A stretch of 64,000 nt of DNA from Micromonospora sp. R77 (GTDB taxonomy: Bacteria; Actinomycetota; Actinomycetes; Mycobacteriales; Micromonosporaceae): assembly GCF_022747945.1 (NCBI RefSeq), contig NZ_JALDST010000001.1:1798001-1862000 (forward strand). The letters are read 5' to 3'. Positions 43,674 to 51,931 of this stretch are shown in pieces. A program made the position numbers and the translations under genes. Under the pieces are notes generated by a model. That model was not told where the DNA came from, did not search any database, and saw only the letters and a program-made list of their open reading frames with translations. Position 1 is the stretch's first letter; every line of letters begins with the position of its first letter.

Positions 43674-44366
43674 GTGCGAGAGCTGTTGAGGCGCTGGTGG
43701 AACAGGCGGACGGCCCGCAGGGCACTCGTCGCGGTCGCCGCCGGCGCGGTGCTGCTGGCCGCCGTCACCGTGGGCAGCGTGGCGTGGATCCGCGCCGGTG
43801 CCGAGGACCATCTCTTCGCCGAGGCCGACGTGCCGGACGAGCCGGTCGCCCTGGTCCTGGGCACGAAGGTCGAGGCGGACGGCACGCCGTCGCCGTTCCT
43901 CACCGGCCGGTTGGAGCTCGCCCGACGGCTCTTCACCGCGGGCCGGGTGCGCGCGGTCCTGGTCTCCGGCGACAACATGCACGCCGGCTACAACGAGCCC
44001 GAGGCGATGCGGCGCTGGCTGCTCGATCACGGCCTGCCGGCGGAGAAAATCGTGATGGACTACGCCGGCTTCGACACGTACGACTCGTGCGCGCGGGCCA
44101 AGCGGATCTTCGGGGTGGACCGGGCGACCGTGGTGACCCAGTCGTTCCACCTGCCCCGCGCGGTGGCGCTCTGCCGCCGGCTGGGCATCGACGCCGTCGG
44201 CGTCGGTGACGACACCGCCCGCCGGTACGCCGACCGGTGGCGGGTCAGCTCCGCCCGGGAGTACGGCGCCTGCGTGAAGGCGGCGGTGGATCTGCTCTCC
44301 CGGCGTGACCCTGTCCACCTGGGCCGGCACGAGACCGGTGTCGAGGACGCGCTGCGCACGAGCTGA
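43674..44366 (+). CDS. SanA/YdcF-like membrane protein (DUF218)
   Basis: A 230-residue protein with one N-terminal membrane helix (about 17-39) and an extracytoplasmic DUF218 domain. Key parts are VALVLGTKVEADGTPSPFLT, VLVSGDNMHAGYNEPEAM, the DTYDSCARAKRIFG segment and TQSFHLPRAVALCRRLG. SanA proteins affect envelope barrier function, including vancomycin tolerance in E. coli. GTG 43674 has GATACT 7 nt upstream. It appears as a single gene. Confidence 0.88.
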   Translation: MRELLRRWWNRRTARRALVAVAAGAVLLAAVTVGSVAWIRAGAEDHLFAEADVPDEPVALVLGTKVEADGTPSPFLTGRLELARRLFTAGRVRAVLVSGDNMHAGYNEPEAMRRWLLDHGLPAEKIVMDYAGFDTYDSCARAKRIFGVDRATVVTQSFHLPRAVALCRRLGIDAVGVGDDTARRYADRWRVSSAREYGACVKAAVDLLSRRDPVHLGRHETGVEDALRTS

Positions 44367-44409
44367 AAAACGATTGGCCACCCCGCCGGCCGGGCGGCAC
44401 GCTGCTCAC

Positions 44410-44901
44410 ATGATCGAGTTGCGCGCCCTCACCCCCGACGACTGGCCGATCTGGCGGGAGCTGCGCCTGGCGGCCCTCGCGGAGGCGCCCCACGCGTTCG
44501 GTTCCCGGCTCGCCGACTGGCAGGGCGACGGCGACCGCGAGGAGCGCTGGCGCGGCCGGCTGGACATTCCCGGCTCGTACAACGTGGTCGCCCTGCTCGC
44601 GGGCGAGCCGGTCGGCATGGCCAGCGGCGTGCCCACCGGCGAGCCCGGGGTGGTGGAGCTGATCTCGATGTGGGTGGCACCGGCCGGGCGCGGCCGGGGC
44701 GTCGGCGACACGCTGGTGCGGGACGTCGAGCGCTGGGCACGCCGGGTGGACGCCGAGGTGCTGCGCCTCTCCGTGGCCCACGGCAACGCCCCGGCGACGG
44801 CGCTCTACGAGCGGCACGGGCTGGCGTACACCGGGGAGGTGGGCGAGCTGATGCCCGACGGCGTCCACCGCGAGCGGGTGATGGCGAAGGCCCTCCGGTA
44901 A
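44410..44901 (+). CDS. GNAT-family N-acetyltransferase
   Basis: A 163-residue GNAT enzyme with the start MIELRALTPDDWPIWRELRLAAL, the acetyl-CoA loop MWVAPAGRGRGVGDTLVRDV and the end LSVAHGNAPATALYERHGL. It probably modifies a small amine or a protein N-terminus. ATG 44410 lies 43 nt after the SanA-like gene, so they may share a transcript. Confidence 0.88.
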   Translation: MIELRALTPDDWPIWRELRLAALAEAPHAFGSRLADWQGDGDREERWRGRLDIPGSYNVVALLAGEPVGMASGVPTGEPGVVELISMWVAPAGRGRGVGDTLVRDVERWARRVDAEVLRLSVAHGNAPATALYERHGLAYTGEVGELMPDGVHRERVMAKALR

Positions 44902-44965
44902 TTGCGTTGCCCGACCGCCGGGGCCCTGTTGTCCTGGGTGGAGTGCCGACCGGAGGGAACACCTG

Positions 44966-45697
44966 ATGTCCATCCTCGACGATCCCGGCCTCTTCGGCCG
45001 GCTCTGGGCCGCGAGCTACGACCGCACCGACAATCCCGATCCCGCCGCCACGGTCGAGTTCCTCGCCCCACTGGCCGGCGACGGCCGGGTGCTCGAACTG
45101 GCGATCGGCACCGGACGGGTCGCCCTGCCCCTGGCCGCCCGCGGCGTTCCCGTCGAGGGCGTGGAGGCGTCGCCGGAGATGGTGGCGCAGCTCCGCGCCA
45201 AGCCCGGTGGGGACCGGATCCCGGTCACGATCGGCGACATGGCGGACGTCCCGGTCACCGGGCCGTACACCATGGTCTTCCTGGTCTTCAACACGCTGTT
45301 CAACCTGGTGCGCGAGGAGCGCCAGGCGGACTGCTTCCGCAACGTCGCCCGGGTGCTCGCGCCCGGCGGGGCGTTCGTCGTCGAGACCTTCGTGCCCGAC
45401 CCGGCCGGCTTCGACCGGGACGAGCAGGTCCAGATGCGGGCGGTGACCGAGGACTCGGCCACGATCCGCCTGCACCAGTACGACCGGGCGGCGCAGACCT
45501 TCGTCCGGCAGACCATCACCTTCGACCGCGACGGCGTACACCTGAAGCCGTTCGCCATGCGGTATGCCTGGCCGGAGCAGATCGACGAGCTGGCCGAGCG
45601 GGCCGGCCTGCGGCTGGCCGAGCGGTGGGCGGACTGGGACCGCTCGCCGTTCGGCCCGGAGAGCCGGGCGCACGTCTCCGTCTACCGCACCGCGTAG
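44966..45697 (+). CDS. Class I SAM-dependent methyltransferase
   Basis: A 243-residue methyltransferase with motif I VLELAIGTGRVALPLA (42-57) and VEGVEASPEM. The middle part includes MVFLVFNTLFNLVREERQ and VARVLAPGGAFVVETFVPD. The substrate is unknown. ATG 44966 follows GGAGGGAA by 6 nt. It resembles several other small methyltransferases of actinomycetes. Confidence 0.87.
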   Translation: MSILDDPGLFGRLWAASYDRTDNPDPAATVEFLAPLAGDGRVLELAIGTGRVALPLAARGVPVEGVEASPEMVAQLRAKPGGDRIPVTIGDMADVPVTGPYTMVFLVFNTLFNLVREERQADCFRNVARVLAPGGAFVVETFVPDPAGFDRDEQVQMRAVTEDSATIRLHQYDRAAQTFVRQTITFDRDGVHLKPFAMRYAWPEQIDELAERAGLRLAERWADWDRSPFGPESRAHVSVYRTA

Positions 45698-45736
45698 CCG
45701 GGGCCGGGGCGCTCCCCCGACCCCGGCGTCAGCGGG

Positions 45737-46006
45737 TCAGCCGGCGGGCGCACGGCCGGCGTTGACCCGCTGCTGCGCCTGCTCGGACTGCCAGCGCCGC
45801 AGCGCGTCCCTGATCCGGGCCGTCTCCTGCCGGCTGTCACCCAGCGCCCGGTAGGCGGCGGTCAGGTCGTCGGCGACCCGGTCGGGGAACTCGGTCACCT
45901 CGGCCGGATCGAGGCCCCGCCGGCCGAGGCGGGTCGGCCGGAACCGCCGCTCCCGCACCTGCCAGGGGGCCAGCGGTACGTAGGACGAGGAGCGGTAGGC
46001 GGCCAT
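45737..46006 (-). CDS. Short DivIVA-like domain protein
   Basis: An 89-residue protein. After MAAYRSSSYVPLAPWQVRER comes RFRPTRLGRRGLDPAEVTEF and a helix LTAAYRALGDSRQETARIRDALRRW. The RFxxTRLGRRGxDPAEV segment resembles the N-terminal membrane-binding part of DivIVA/Wag31 proteins, which mark cell poles or septa. The long coiled coil is absent. ATG 46006 has GATGAT 6 nt upstream; a longer frame begins at 46069. Confidence 0.72.
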   Translation of the reverse strand: MAAYRSSSYVPLAPWQVRERRFRPTRLGRRGLDPAEVTEFPDRVADDLTAAYRALGDSRQETARIRDALRRWQSEQAQQRVNAGRAPAG

Positions 46007-46134
46007 GCAGACATCATCCGGGAGCAGATCGACGGCATGACCGGGGACCAGGGAGCGTCTCTCGGACACGAGCGACGATCCCGTAACCGTCCGACCAGCA
46101 GGCCCACCGCCGCAGGCGTGGCATCACCCGTTTC

Positions 46135-46416
46135 CTAGGCGCCGTTCCTGCCCCAGTTGCCGAGTGCGACGATCGCCTCGCGCAAGGCGAACCCGCGATC
46201 GGTCAGCGCATAGGCCCGGGTGTTGTGTCGAAGGGGCAGGCGGGCCAGCACGCCGGCCGCTTCGAGCTCGCGCAGCCGTGTCGCGAGCATGTTCGTCGGC
46301 ACGCCGAGGTCGCGCTGCAGATCGCCGTAGCGTTGTGGCCCGTCGAGCAGCCGCTCCACGATGAGCAGGGCCCACCGTGCTCCGACGATGTCGAGGGCCG
46401 CGGCGAGGTCGCTCAC
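46135..46416 (-). CDS. HxlR-family transcriptional regulator
   Basis: A 93-residue winged-helix protein. DIVGARWALLIVERLLDGPQ, RYGDLQRDLGVPTNMLATRL and ARLPLRHNTRAYALTDRGF match HxlR regulators. They sense electrophiles or quinones and control nearby detoxification genes. GTG 46416 overlaps the stop of the glyoxalase-like gene as GTGA, so they form one coupled unit. A palindrome in the promoter is the probable operator. It lacks the N-terminal cysteine of some relatives. Confidence 0.87.
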   Translation of the reverse strand: MSDLAAALDIVGARWALLIVERLLDGPQRYGDLQRDLGVPTNMLATRLRELEAAGVLARLPLRHNTRAYALTDRGFALREAIVALGNWGRNGA

Positions 46417-46817
46417 GCGGTCGGATCGGCGTCCGCCTCCATCCAGAACGGTGAGTAGTGGTAGCCGTCGGGGTCGTCGAATTGGCGCTGGTACATGAAG
46501 GGGTAGTCGTCGGTATCACCGATCCGCCCGCCAGCAGCGCCGGCGCGGTCGATGAGCTCGTCGACCGCCTCGCGGCTGCCCAGGTCGAACGAGACCGTGA
46601 CCTTCGAGGGCGTCTGAGGTCCACCGACCAGCTCTTCGACTCCGCCGACGCTCGCGTACATCTCGCGGCTGCCGAGCATGACGTACTGCTCGGGGGCGAT
46701 CGCGAAGCATGACACGTTGTGGTCGGACATCTCGGCGTTGAGGGTCCAGCCGAGGGCGGTGTAGAAGGCGGTTGCGCGCTCAACGCTCTCGACCGGGCAG
46801 GTGATGAAGAGGCTCAT
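46413..46817 (-). CDS. VOC/glyoxalase-like protein
   Basis: A 134-residue vicinal-oxygen-chelate protein: SLFITCPVESVERATAFYTA near the start and RQFDDPDGYHYSPFWM at the end. Members bind metal and act on small electrophiles or antibiotics, or merely bind them. ATG 46817 is chosen because a good promoter (TTGACG, 17 nt, AAGTAT) ends 7 nt before it; ATG 46826 would fall inside the -10 region. It is the first gene of a two-gene unit with the HxlR regulator. Confidence 0.87.
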   Translation of the reverse strand: MSLFITCPVESVERATAFYTALGWTLNAEMSDHNVSCFAIAPEQYVMLGSREMYASVGGVEELVGGPQTPSKVTVSFDLGSREAVDELIDRAGAAGGRIGDTDDYPFMYQRQFDDPDGYHYSPFWMEADADPTA

Positions 46818-46824
46818 GGGGGCC

Positions 46825-46853
46825 ATACTTGCAAAATGCAAGTAGTCCGTCAA
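46825..46853 (-). promoter_or_regulatory. Promoter and HxlR-type operator of the VOC-hxlR unit
   Basis: On the minus strand, TTGACG (46853-46848), a 17-nt spacer and AAGTAT (46830-46825) form a near-consensus promoter. A perfect palindrome TACTTGCA-AAA-TGCAAGTA (46826-46844) lies across the spacer and -10, where a bound HxlR protein would block RNA polymerase. Autorepression is inferred. Confidence 0.7.
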
Positions 46854-47016
46854 GCGACATGCGTACGCACCAGGGTCGGCTACTGCCTGCGTCTGACATG
46901 ACGGTCGGCTACCGCGTGCGGCATCAGCGTCGGCCTGCACCGCTGCTGAGCATGGCGCGCGGGCGAGACGGAAAATGCCGAGGCGCTCCGCCCGCCCAAT
47001 GGTCGAGACTGGCGCG

Positions 47017-47775
47017 ATGGATCAGATTCAGCGGATCGTCGGGCTGGTGGACCGGGTGCTCGGTCCGGAGGTCATCGGCAGCTACCTGCACGGCTCGTCC
47101 GTGCTGGGCGGCCTCAGACCGGCCAGCGACGTGGACGTCCTGGTCGTCACCCGGCGCGGCCTGGACGACCAGGAACGGCGCAGCCTCCTCGACGGGCTCC
47201 TGGCCATCTCCGGCTCCCGCAACCAGGCCCGCCCCGTCGAACTGACCGTGGTGGTCCAGTCGGAGGTACGACCCTGGCGCTTCCCGCCGACCGGTGACTT
47301 TCTCTACGGCGAGTGGCTACGCGACGACTTCGAGACCAACGGGCCGCCGCAGCCGGAACCGATGCCCGACCTGGCCCTCCTGGTCACCATGGCGCTCAGG
47401 GGCGACCATCCGCTCACCGGCCCGCCGCCGGCCGACGTACTCGATCCGGTTCCGCACGCGGACTTCGTGCGGGCGACCGTGGCGGGCATCCCCGGCCTGC
47501 TCGACGACCTGACCGGCGACACCCGCAACGTCCTGCTGACCTTCGCCCGCATCTGGACCACGATCGCCACCGGCGAGATCAGGTCCAAGGACGCCGCCGC
47601 GGACTGGGCGCTGGGCCACCTCCCGCCGGAGCACCGCCCCGTCCTGGAACATGCCCGCGACCTCTACCTCCACCGCACGTACTCCGAGGAGAGCTGGAGC
47701 GACGAGCTGATGGCCCAGGTACGCCCGCACGTGGACCACGTCCTCGCCGAGATCAACCACCGCCACCAGGAGTGA
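47017..47775 (+). CDS. AadA-like aminoglycoside nucleotidyltransferase
   Basis: A 252-residue protein aligned in outline with AadA (ANT(3'')/ANT(9)): GSYLHGSSVLGGLRPASDVD (21-40, Asp38 and Asp40), VELTVVVQ (Glu76), PWRFPPTGDFLYGEWLRDDF, GDTRNVLLTFARIW and KDAAADWALGHLPPEHRPV. The family adenylates streptomycin or spectinomycin. All core residues I know appear intact. No mobile element is nearby, so it is probably an intrinsic chromosomal gene. ATG 47017 is the natural start; 14 further codons upstream are open. Confidence 0.86.
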   Translation: MDQIQRIVGLVDRVLGPEVIGSYLHGSSVLGGLRPASDVDVLVVTRRGLDDQERRSLLDGLLAISGSRNQARPVELTVVVQSEVRPWRFPPTGDFLYGEWLRDDFETNGPPQPEPMPDLALLVTMALRGDHPLTGPPPADVLDPVPHADFVRATVAGIPGLLDDLTGDTRNVLLTFARIWTTIATGEIRSKDAAADWALGHLPPEHRPVLEHARDLYLHRTYSEESWSDELMAQVRPHVDHVLAEINHRHQE

Positions 47776-47777
47776 CC

Positions 47778-48208
47778 ATGGCGGTGCGGTGGTCGCGGTT
47801 GCTGCACCTGAGGTCGAGCCCGGCGACGATGGCCGCCGGCCCGGACGTCCTCGTCGTGGCGGAGCGGCACTCACGCCTGGTCGGCCTGGACCCGACCACC
47901 GGAACCTTGCGCTGGGAGCAACGCGTCGAGGACTGCTGGGGTACGACCGCCGTCGCGGACGGAAGGTGCCTCCACCTGAGCCAGACGGGCGTCCTGCACT
48001 GCTTCGACCTCGACAACGGCGACCGGTTGTGGTCGACGCCGGGGCTGGGCCTGCGGCGCTACGTCACGGTGACGGCGAGGTCGATGCGGCGGCGCGGCTG
48101 CCGGTGCGGGTCGACCGGCTGGTCCCGGGCGGCGGCTCCCTGATCCACGCCATCGGCAAGGGCCGCCTCGTCACCCTCACCGTCCCGACCAGCCGGCAGG
48201 GTGCCTGA
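47778..48208 (+). pseudogene. Truncated, frameshifted PQQ-like beta-propeller protein
   Basis: The start MAVRWSRLLHLRSSPATMAAG leads into repeats such as GLDPTTGTLRWEQRVEDCWG and CFDLDNGDRLWSTPGLG, typical PQQ-like (WD-type) blades. The frame then moves by -1 near 48060-48090; the other frame continues DAAARLPVRVDRLVPGGG to VPTSRQGA and stops at 48208. Even repaired, only about 143 residues remain of a normally much larger propeller. It starts 2 nt after the AadA-like gene. It looks like a decayed remnant. Confidence 0.6.
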
Positions 48209-48237
48209 TCAACCGACCGGCTCGATAGCCTCACGCC

Positions 48238-48450
48238 GTGACGTCTGCTGCTCAAGAAGGTCGGTCGTGGGCCACTGCCCGGGTCCCGGCCGAGTTCGGC
48301 GCAGCAATCCACGGGCGCGAACCGGGTGTCGAGCACGCGTGGAGCGGCGAGGAAACCCTGTGCGGCCTTGTAGAGGATCAGATCGAGGTGTACCTGCGCC
48401 TCTTCGACCGCCAGGACGACTCAGCCTGCCCGACCACGGCTCTCCGGTGA
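48238..48450 (+). CDS. Small protein with HAW...TLCG motif
   Basis: A 70-residue protein, VTSAAQEGRSWATARVPAEF then EHAWSGEETLCGLVEDQIEV and ending CPTTALR. Small actinobacterial proteins often have H-A...TLCG followed by CPxC, suggesting metal binding; here the last cysteine is replaced by threonine. GTG 48238 lies 6 nt after TAGCCT, a leaderless-type -10. Function is unknown. Confidence 0.6.
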   Translation: MTSAAQEGRSWATARVPAEFGAAIHGREPGVEHAWSGEETLCGLVEDQIEVYLRLFDRQDDSACPTTALR

Positions 48451-48494
48451 TCGCTCGCGCGCCAGCCGGGCGGTAGAGACCGGGGACCGCACCG

Positions 48495-48734
48495 CTAGTC
48501 GAGGGTGTAGAAGACCGTCATGCGCGGCCAGACGCCGTACTCGTTCACCTCGTCGTCGCTGTACATCAGGCCCGCCACCTCGACCGTGCCGTGCTCGGCC
48601 AGGTCGTCGATCGACGTGGCCACATGCCGCAGCAGAGCGGGCACGTCACCCTGCCCCTCGCCGAGTGGCAGACCGATCGAGTAGTAGTAACAGGACGAAG
48701 CTCGGTGGGTAACCCGGTGGTCTTCGGCGGGCAC
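48495..48734 (-). CDS. Small conserved-looking hypothetical protein
   Basis: A 79-residue protein ending with VEVAGLMYSDDEVNEYGVWP and MTVFYTLD, mixed alpha/beta. Coding quality is good and GTG 48734 has AAGGAGG 5 nt upstream. I recognise no family. It lies directly downstream of the hypothetical gene at 48763 on the same strand, so it may belong to the same transcript. Confidence 0.65.
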   Translation of the reverse strand: MPAEDHRVTHRASSCYYYSIGLPLGEGQGDVPALLRHVATSIDDLAEHGTVEVAGLMYSDDEVNEYGVWPRMTVFYTLD

Positions 48735-48762
48735 GCCGTCCTCCTTGTCATGCGCTCGGATC

Positions 48763-49452
48763 TCAGTGGTCTGCGCTCAGCCAACGCTGCCAGGCGCCCC
48801 GGGTGATCCGTCGCTCGGGGTCCCCGGCCGCGTGCAGGACGAACCGGGCCCGGAGTCGGACCAACGGGTCGTCCGCCGACGCCAGCGCGGCGACCCGGTC
48901 GGGGAACGACGGGTCGAGGTGCCGGACCAGCCGGGCGTACATCCAGTCCTTGCACTGGTAGGGCCGCTGCAGCGCGGCAAGCACCAACTCAGCGATCTGT
49001 GGGCCGGTGCCGTCCGGCAGGCCGCCGCGTTCGAGCCTGCGGAGCAGGCTCTCCTTGGTTCCCCAGCGGGACCACATCAGCGACCCGGGCGCACCCCACT
49101 CGGTCGGATGTTGCGCCTCCCAGCGCAGGAACAGCACCGCGAACGGCGACCACAGCGCCTCGGTCACGGGATCGCCAGGGTCGGCGCCCAGGAAGGCACC
49201 AACCGGTCCCGAGATCGTCTGCCGCTGGTACCAGAACCGGGCGGCGCCGGCCTGGTCCAGCTCGGCGACAAGTTGCGGCCGGGTCGGTGCGGCACTTCTC
49301 TCCCGGGCCCACAGCACGTTCCACCGGTGCAGCGCCTCGATCGCGGCCGCGACCAACGCCTGGTGCCGGTCGAGCGCCCGGCGTCGTACGACCTCGTCCC
49401 AGGCGACCAGGTCGAACAGCCAGGAGTAGTCGCCGTACAGCGGTGCAGGCAC
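48763..49452 (-). CDS. Helical hypothetical protein next to a nucleotidyltransferase
   Basis: A 229-residue, mostly helical protein (YGDYSWLFDLVAWDEVVRRR, RHQALVAAAIEALHRWNVLW, and a HEAT-like C-terminal segment). No family is recognised. GTG 49452 (VPAPLYGDYS) starts 4 nt after the stop of the nucleotidyltransferase gene, so the two are probably co-translated. An RALDRH segment fits R-x4-H, but this alone does not prove a HEPN domain. The longer frame to 49500 is less likely. Confidence 0.68.
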   Translation of the reverse strand: MPAPLYGDYSWLFDLVAWDEVVRRRALDRHQALVAAAIEALHRWNVLWARERSAAPTRPQLVAELDQAGAARFWYQRQTISGPVGAFLGADPGDPVTEALWSPFAVLFLRWEAQHPTEWGAPGSLMWSRWGTKESLLRRLERGGLPDGTGPQIAELVLAALQRPYQCKDWMYARLVRHLDPSFPDRVAALASADDPLVRLRARFVLHAAGDPERRITRGAWQRWLSADH

Positions 49453-49456
49453 GCGG

Positions 49457-49909
49457 TCAGCCTGCGCTACTCGGGGCGCGGCAGGCGGCCGAGAGGGCAA
49501 CCAACCGACCTGCCGGATCGCGTACGACGCAGTGGCCGTCGCTGACGACCCGGCGGGTGCCGGGCTCGACCGGATCGGTGTCCGCCCAGCTCAGCGGCAC
49601 GAACCCCAATTCGACCTCAAGTCCCGACGGGCGTCGTAGCCGAACCTCCCGCAACGCTCCCCATTGCGCCAACCGGATCACGTCGCCACCGAGCAGATCC
49701 GTCCAGCCGCTCGGCTCGGCGTGACCCGGGTTGTCGGTGAGGAGCACGATGTCGACGTCCGAGTCCATGCGCGCGGCCCCGCGGGCCCAGGAGCCGACGA
49801 CCAGCACCCCATCGACGTCCTCGCGCCCGGTCGCCCAGGAGGCCACCAGGTCGATCACCGATCGGACTTCCTCCGACCGCTCCGCTGTCACCACGCGGTC
49901 GAGTCTCAC
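49457..49909 (-). CDS. Nucleotidyltransferase-domain protein (minimal NTase)
   Basis: A 150-residue protein with the polymerase-beta-like NTase motif VVGSWARGAARMDSDVDIVL (37-56; Asp51 and Asp53) and a later LEVELGF strand. Such minimal NTases transfer nucleotides to small molecules or proteins, and some are antitoxins paired with HEPN toxins. GTG 49909 begins RLDRVVTAERSEEV. It is followed by an unknown helical protein in a likely two-gene unit. Confidence 0.8.
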   Translation of the reverse strand: MRLDRVVTAERSEEVRSVIDLVASWATGREDVDGVLVVGSWARGAARMDSDVDIVLLTDNPGHAEPSGWTDLLGGDVIRLAQWGALREVRLRRPSGLEVELGFVPLSWADTDPVEPGTRRVVSDGHCVVRDPAGRLVALSAACRAPSSAG

Positions 49910-50057
49910 ACGACCGCCAGGTGCGATGGCGCGGCGGGAGACGGCTCACCGCGCGACGACAGAAAAATCGTTTGACGGCGCCGATATTCTGATCCTCCGT
50001 ACCTCCGGCACGCCGTGAGTCGCGAGGGGGCCCTGCCCTCTCGACTCAGGAGCCGCA

Positions 50058-51266
50058 ATGCGCCGGGCACCCGCCCTCCCCTTCCTCCTCGTCACCGTCT
50101 TCCTGGACATGCTCGGGCTCGGCCTGATCGTGCCGATCCTGCCGGCCCTGATGACGGCCGTCACCGGGGACGCCACCACCGCAGTCGTCTGGTCCGGGCT
50201 GCTCGGCTCGACCTACGGCCTGCTGCAGTTCGTCGTCTCGCCGCTGCTCGGCCGGCTCTCCGACCGGTACGGCCGACGGCCCGTCCTACTGGCGTCACTG
50301 ACCTGCCTCGGCGTCGACTGGCTGGCCCATGCGATGACGCCCGGCCCCTGGACCCTGCTGGTGTTCCACGCCCTCGCCGGAGCGTGCGCGGGAACGTACA
50401 CCGTGGTCAACGCGTACGTCGCGGACGTCACGGAGCCCGGCTCGCGGGCCCGCGCCTACGGGCTGATCGGGGCCGCCTTCGGGCTCGGCTTCGTCGCCGG
50501 ACCGACCATCGGCGGCCTGCTCGGCGCCGTCGACGTACGCCTGCCGTTCCTCGCCGCCGCCACGCTCTGTATGACCAACGTCGCCTACGGCTGGTTCGTC
50601 CTGCCCGAGTCACGGCCCGGCGACCGCACCACCCCGCTGACCCTGCGGACGGCGAACCCGGTCGCCGCAATCGGCGTCGTGCTGCGCCGGCCGGTGCTCG
50701 GGCGGCTCGCGTACGCCCGCTTCTGCGCCGACGTCGCCCGGATGACCCACCAGTCGGTGTGGACGTTCTTCCTGACGTACCGCTTCGGGTGGAACACCAC
50801 GCACGTCGGCCTGGTGCTGGCGGCCAGCGCGCTGGCCGGCGCGGCCTTCCAGACCTGGGCCGTCGGTCCGGTCGTCGGCCGGCTCGGCGACAAGCGGGCC
50901 GCGGTCGCCGGCAGCCTGCTCGGCGCGGCGTCCCTGTCGGGTACGGCGTTCGTCTCCGTGCCGTGGCTGCTCCACGTCCTGCAGGCGGTCGGCGTGCTCG
51001 GCTCGGTCGCCGGTGTCGCCGTCCAGTCGTGGATCTCGGGCAGCGTCCGGGCTCACGAGCAGGGCACCGTGCAGGGCGCGCTGACCGGGATGGGCGCCCT
51101 CGCGGAGACCGTCGTGCCGGTTGCGGCCGGCGCGGCGTTCGGCTGGTCGCTGGCGTACGCGGCACCGGGTCTGGTCTTCGTGGGTGCGGCCGCCTGCGCG
51201 GCGCTGTCGGCGCTCCTGCTGGCCGCGACGCCCGACGCCCGACCGGACCCGGCGACAACCGGCTGA
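50058..51266 (+). CDS. MFS transporter, TetA-like (DHA1)
   Basis: A 402-residue transporter with about 12 membrane helices. Helix 1 is LLVTVFLDMLGLGLIVPILP and loop 2-3 has GRLSDRYGRRPVLL, the MFS signature. AYVADVTEPGSRARAYG after helix 4 and GFVAGPTIGG resemble motif C of drug antiporters. It probably exports drugs or metabolites with proton exchange. ATG 50058 follows AGGAGCC. The upstream region has TTTGACGG and AT-rich DNA, a possible promoter. Confidence 0.9.
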   Translation: MRRAPALPFLLVTVFLDMLGLGLIVPILPALMTAVTGDATTAVVWSGLLGSTYGLLQFVVSPLLGRLSDRYGRRPVLLASLTCLGVDWLAHAMTPGPWTLLVFHALAGACAGTYTVVNAYVADVTEPGSRARAYGLIGAAFGLGFVAGPTIGGLLGAVDVRLPFLAAATLCMTNVAYGWFVLPESRPGDRTTPLTLRTANPVAAIGVVLRRPVLGRLAYARFCADVARMTHQSVWTFFLTYRFGWNTTHVGLVLAASALAGAAFQTWAVGPVVGRLGDKRAAVAGSLLGAASLSGTAFVSVPWLLHVLQAVGVLGSVAGVAVQSWISGSVRAHEQGTVQGALTGMGALAETVVPVAAGAAFGWSLAYAAPGLVFVGAAACAALSALLLAATPDARPDPATTG

Positions 51267-51352
51267 ACCCTCCCCCGACTGCTGGTCGGGTCCACCGTGA
51301 GCTGAGTACGCCGGCTCATGCGCGGCCGTCCCGCCTCGACCAGGCTGGCGGC

Positions 51353-51790
51353 ATGACGACTGCGACGACGGCCTCGACCGGACGTCGGGGCGGCCCGGTG
51401 GTCGGGATCCTGGTCCTACTCTGGGTCTGCGCCCTGCTGGCGCTGGCGTGGTGGGTGTTCAGCATCGGCATGCAGCAGTGGGCCGCCAACTATTCGGACG
51501 GGCCCGCCGACCTCGACGGGCTCAAGCGACAGGCGAACCTCGCCATGCTGATCATCACGGTGGTGGCGGCGGGCGGACCGGTGATGATCGCGTTCGTGGC
51601 GTACCGGCTGCGGCTGACCCGTACCGCGATCGTCTTCGCGGTGCTCGCGGCCCTGCTGGCGATCCCCGCCATGTTCCTCGCCGCCTCCGCCTACCAGAGC
51701 CTCAACCCCGCCCCGGCTCCGGCGCAGCCCGGACCGCCGGGCCACTGCGTGGAACTGAGCGGCGACGACAATCGCTGCCCAGGCGGATAG
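51353..51790 (+). CDS. Small membrane protein, three predicted helices
   Basis: A 145-residue hypothetical with hydrophobic segments near 16-39, 64-83 and 93-112 and a Pro/Ala-rich tail ending with two cysteines (GHCVELSGDDNRCPGG). ATG 51353 has CAGGCT 6 nt upstream. It follows the MFS gene by 86 nt on the same strand. No family is recognised. Confidence 0.75.
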   Translation: MTTATTASTGRRGGPVVGILVLLWVCALLALAWWVFSIGMQQWAANYSDGPADLDGLKRQANLAMLIITVVAAGGPVMIAFVAYRLRLTRTAIVFAVLAALLAIPAMFLAASAYQSLNPAPAPAQPGPPGHCVELSGDDNRCPGG

Positions 51791-51799
51791 GTTTGGTAC

Positions 51800-51904
51800 G
51801 TGAACGTTGGCGCGGTCGTCGAGTTCGGACTGGTGGTCTTCGCCGGCCCCACTCTGCTCTTCCTGCTTGCCATGGTCACCCGCTGGTGGCAGCACCGGGG
51901 CTAG
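51800..51904 (+). CDS. Single-helix membrane peptide, 34 residues
   Basis: VNVGAVVEFGLVVFAGPTLL continues FLLAMVTRWWQHRG, one membrane helix with an aromatic-basic end. GTG 51800 lies 6 nt after TAGGTT (51788-51793), a leaderless-type -10. It is too short for usual gene finders. It may be a small transmembrane regulator; this is a guess. Confidence 0.55.
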   Translation: MNVGAVVEFGLVVFAGPTLLFLLAMVTRWWQHRG

Positions 51905-51931
51905 AGTCCTGGTGGGGCCTGGGTGTGTCGG

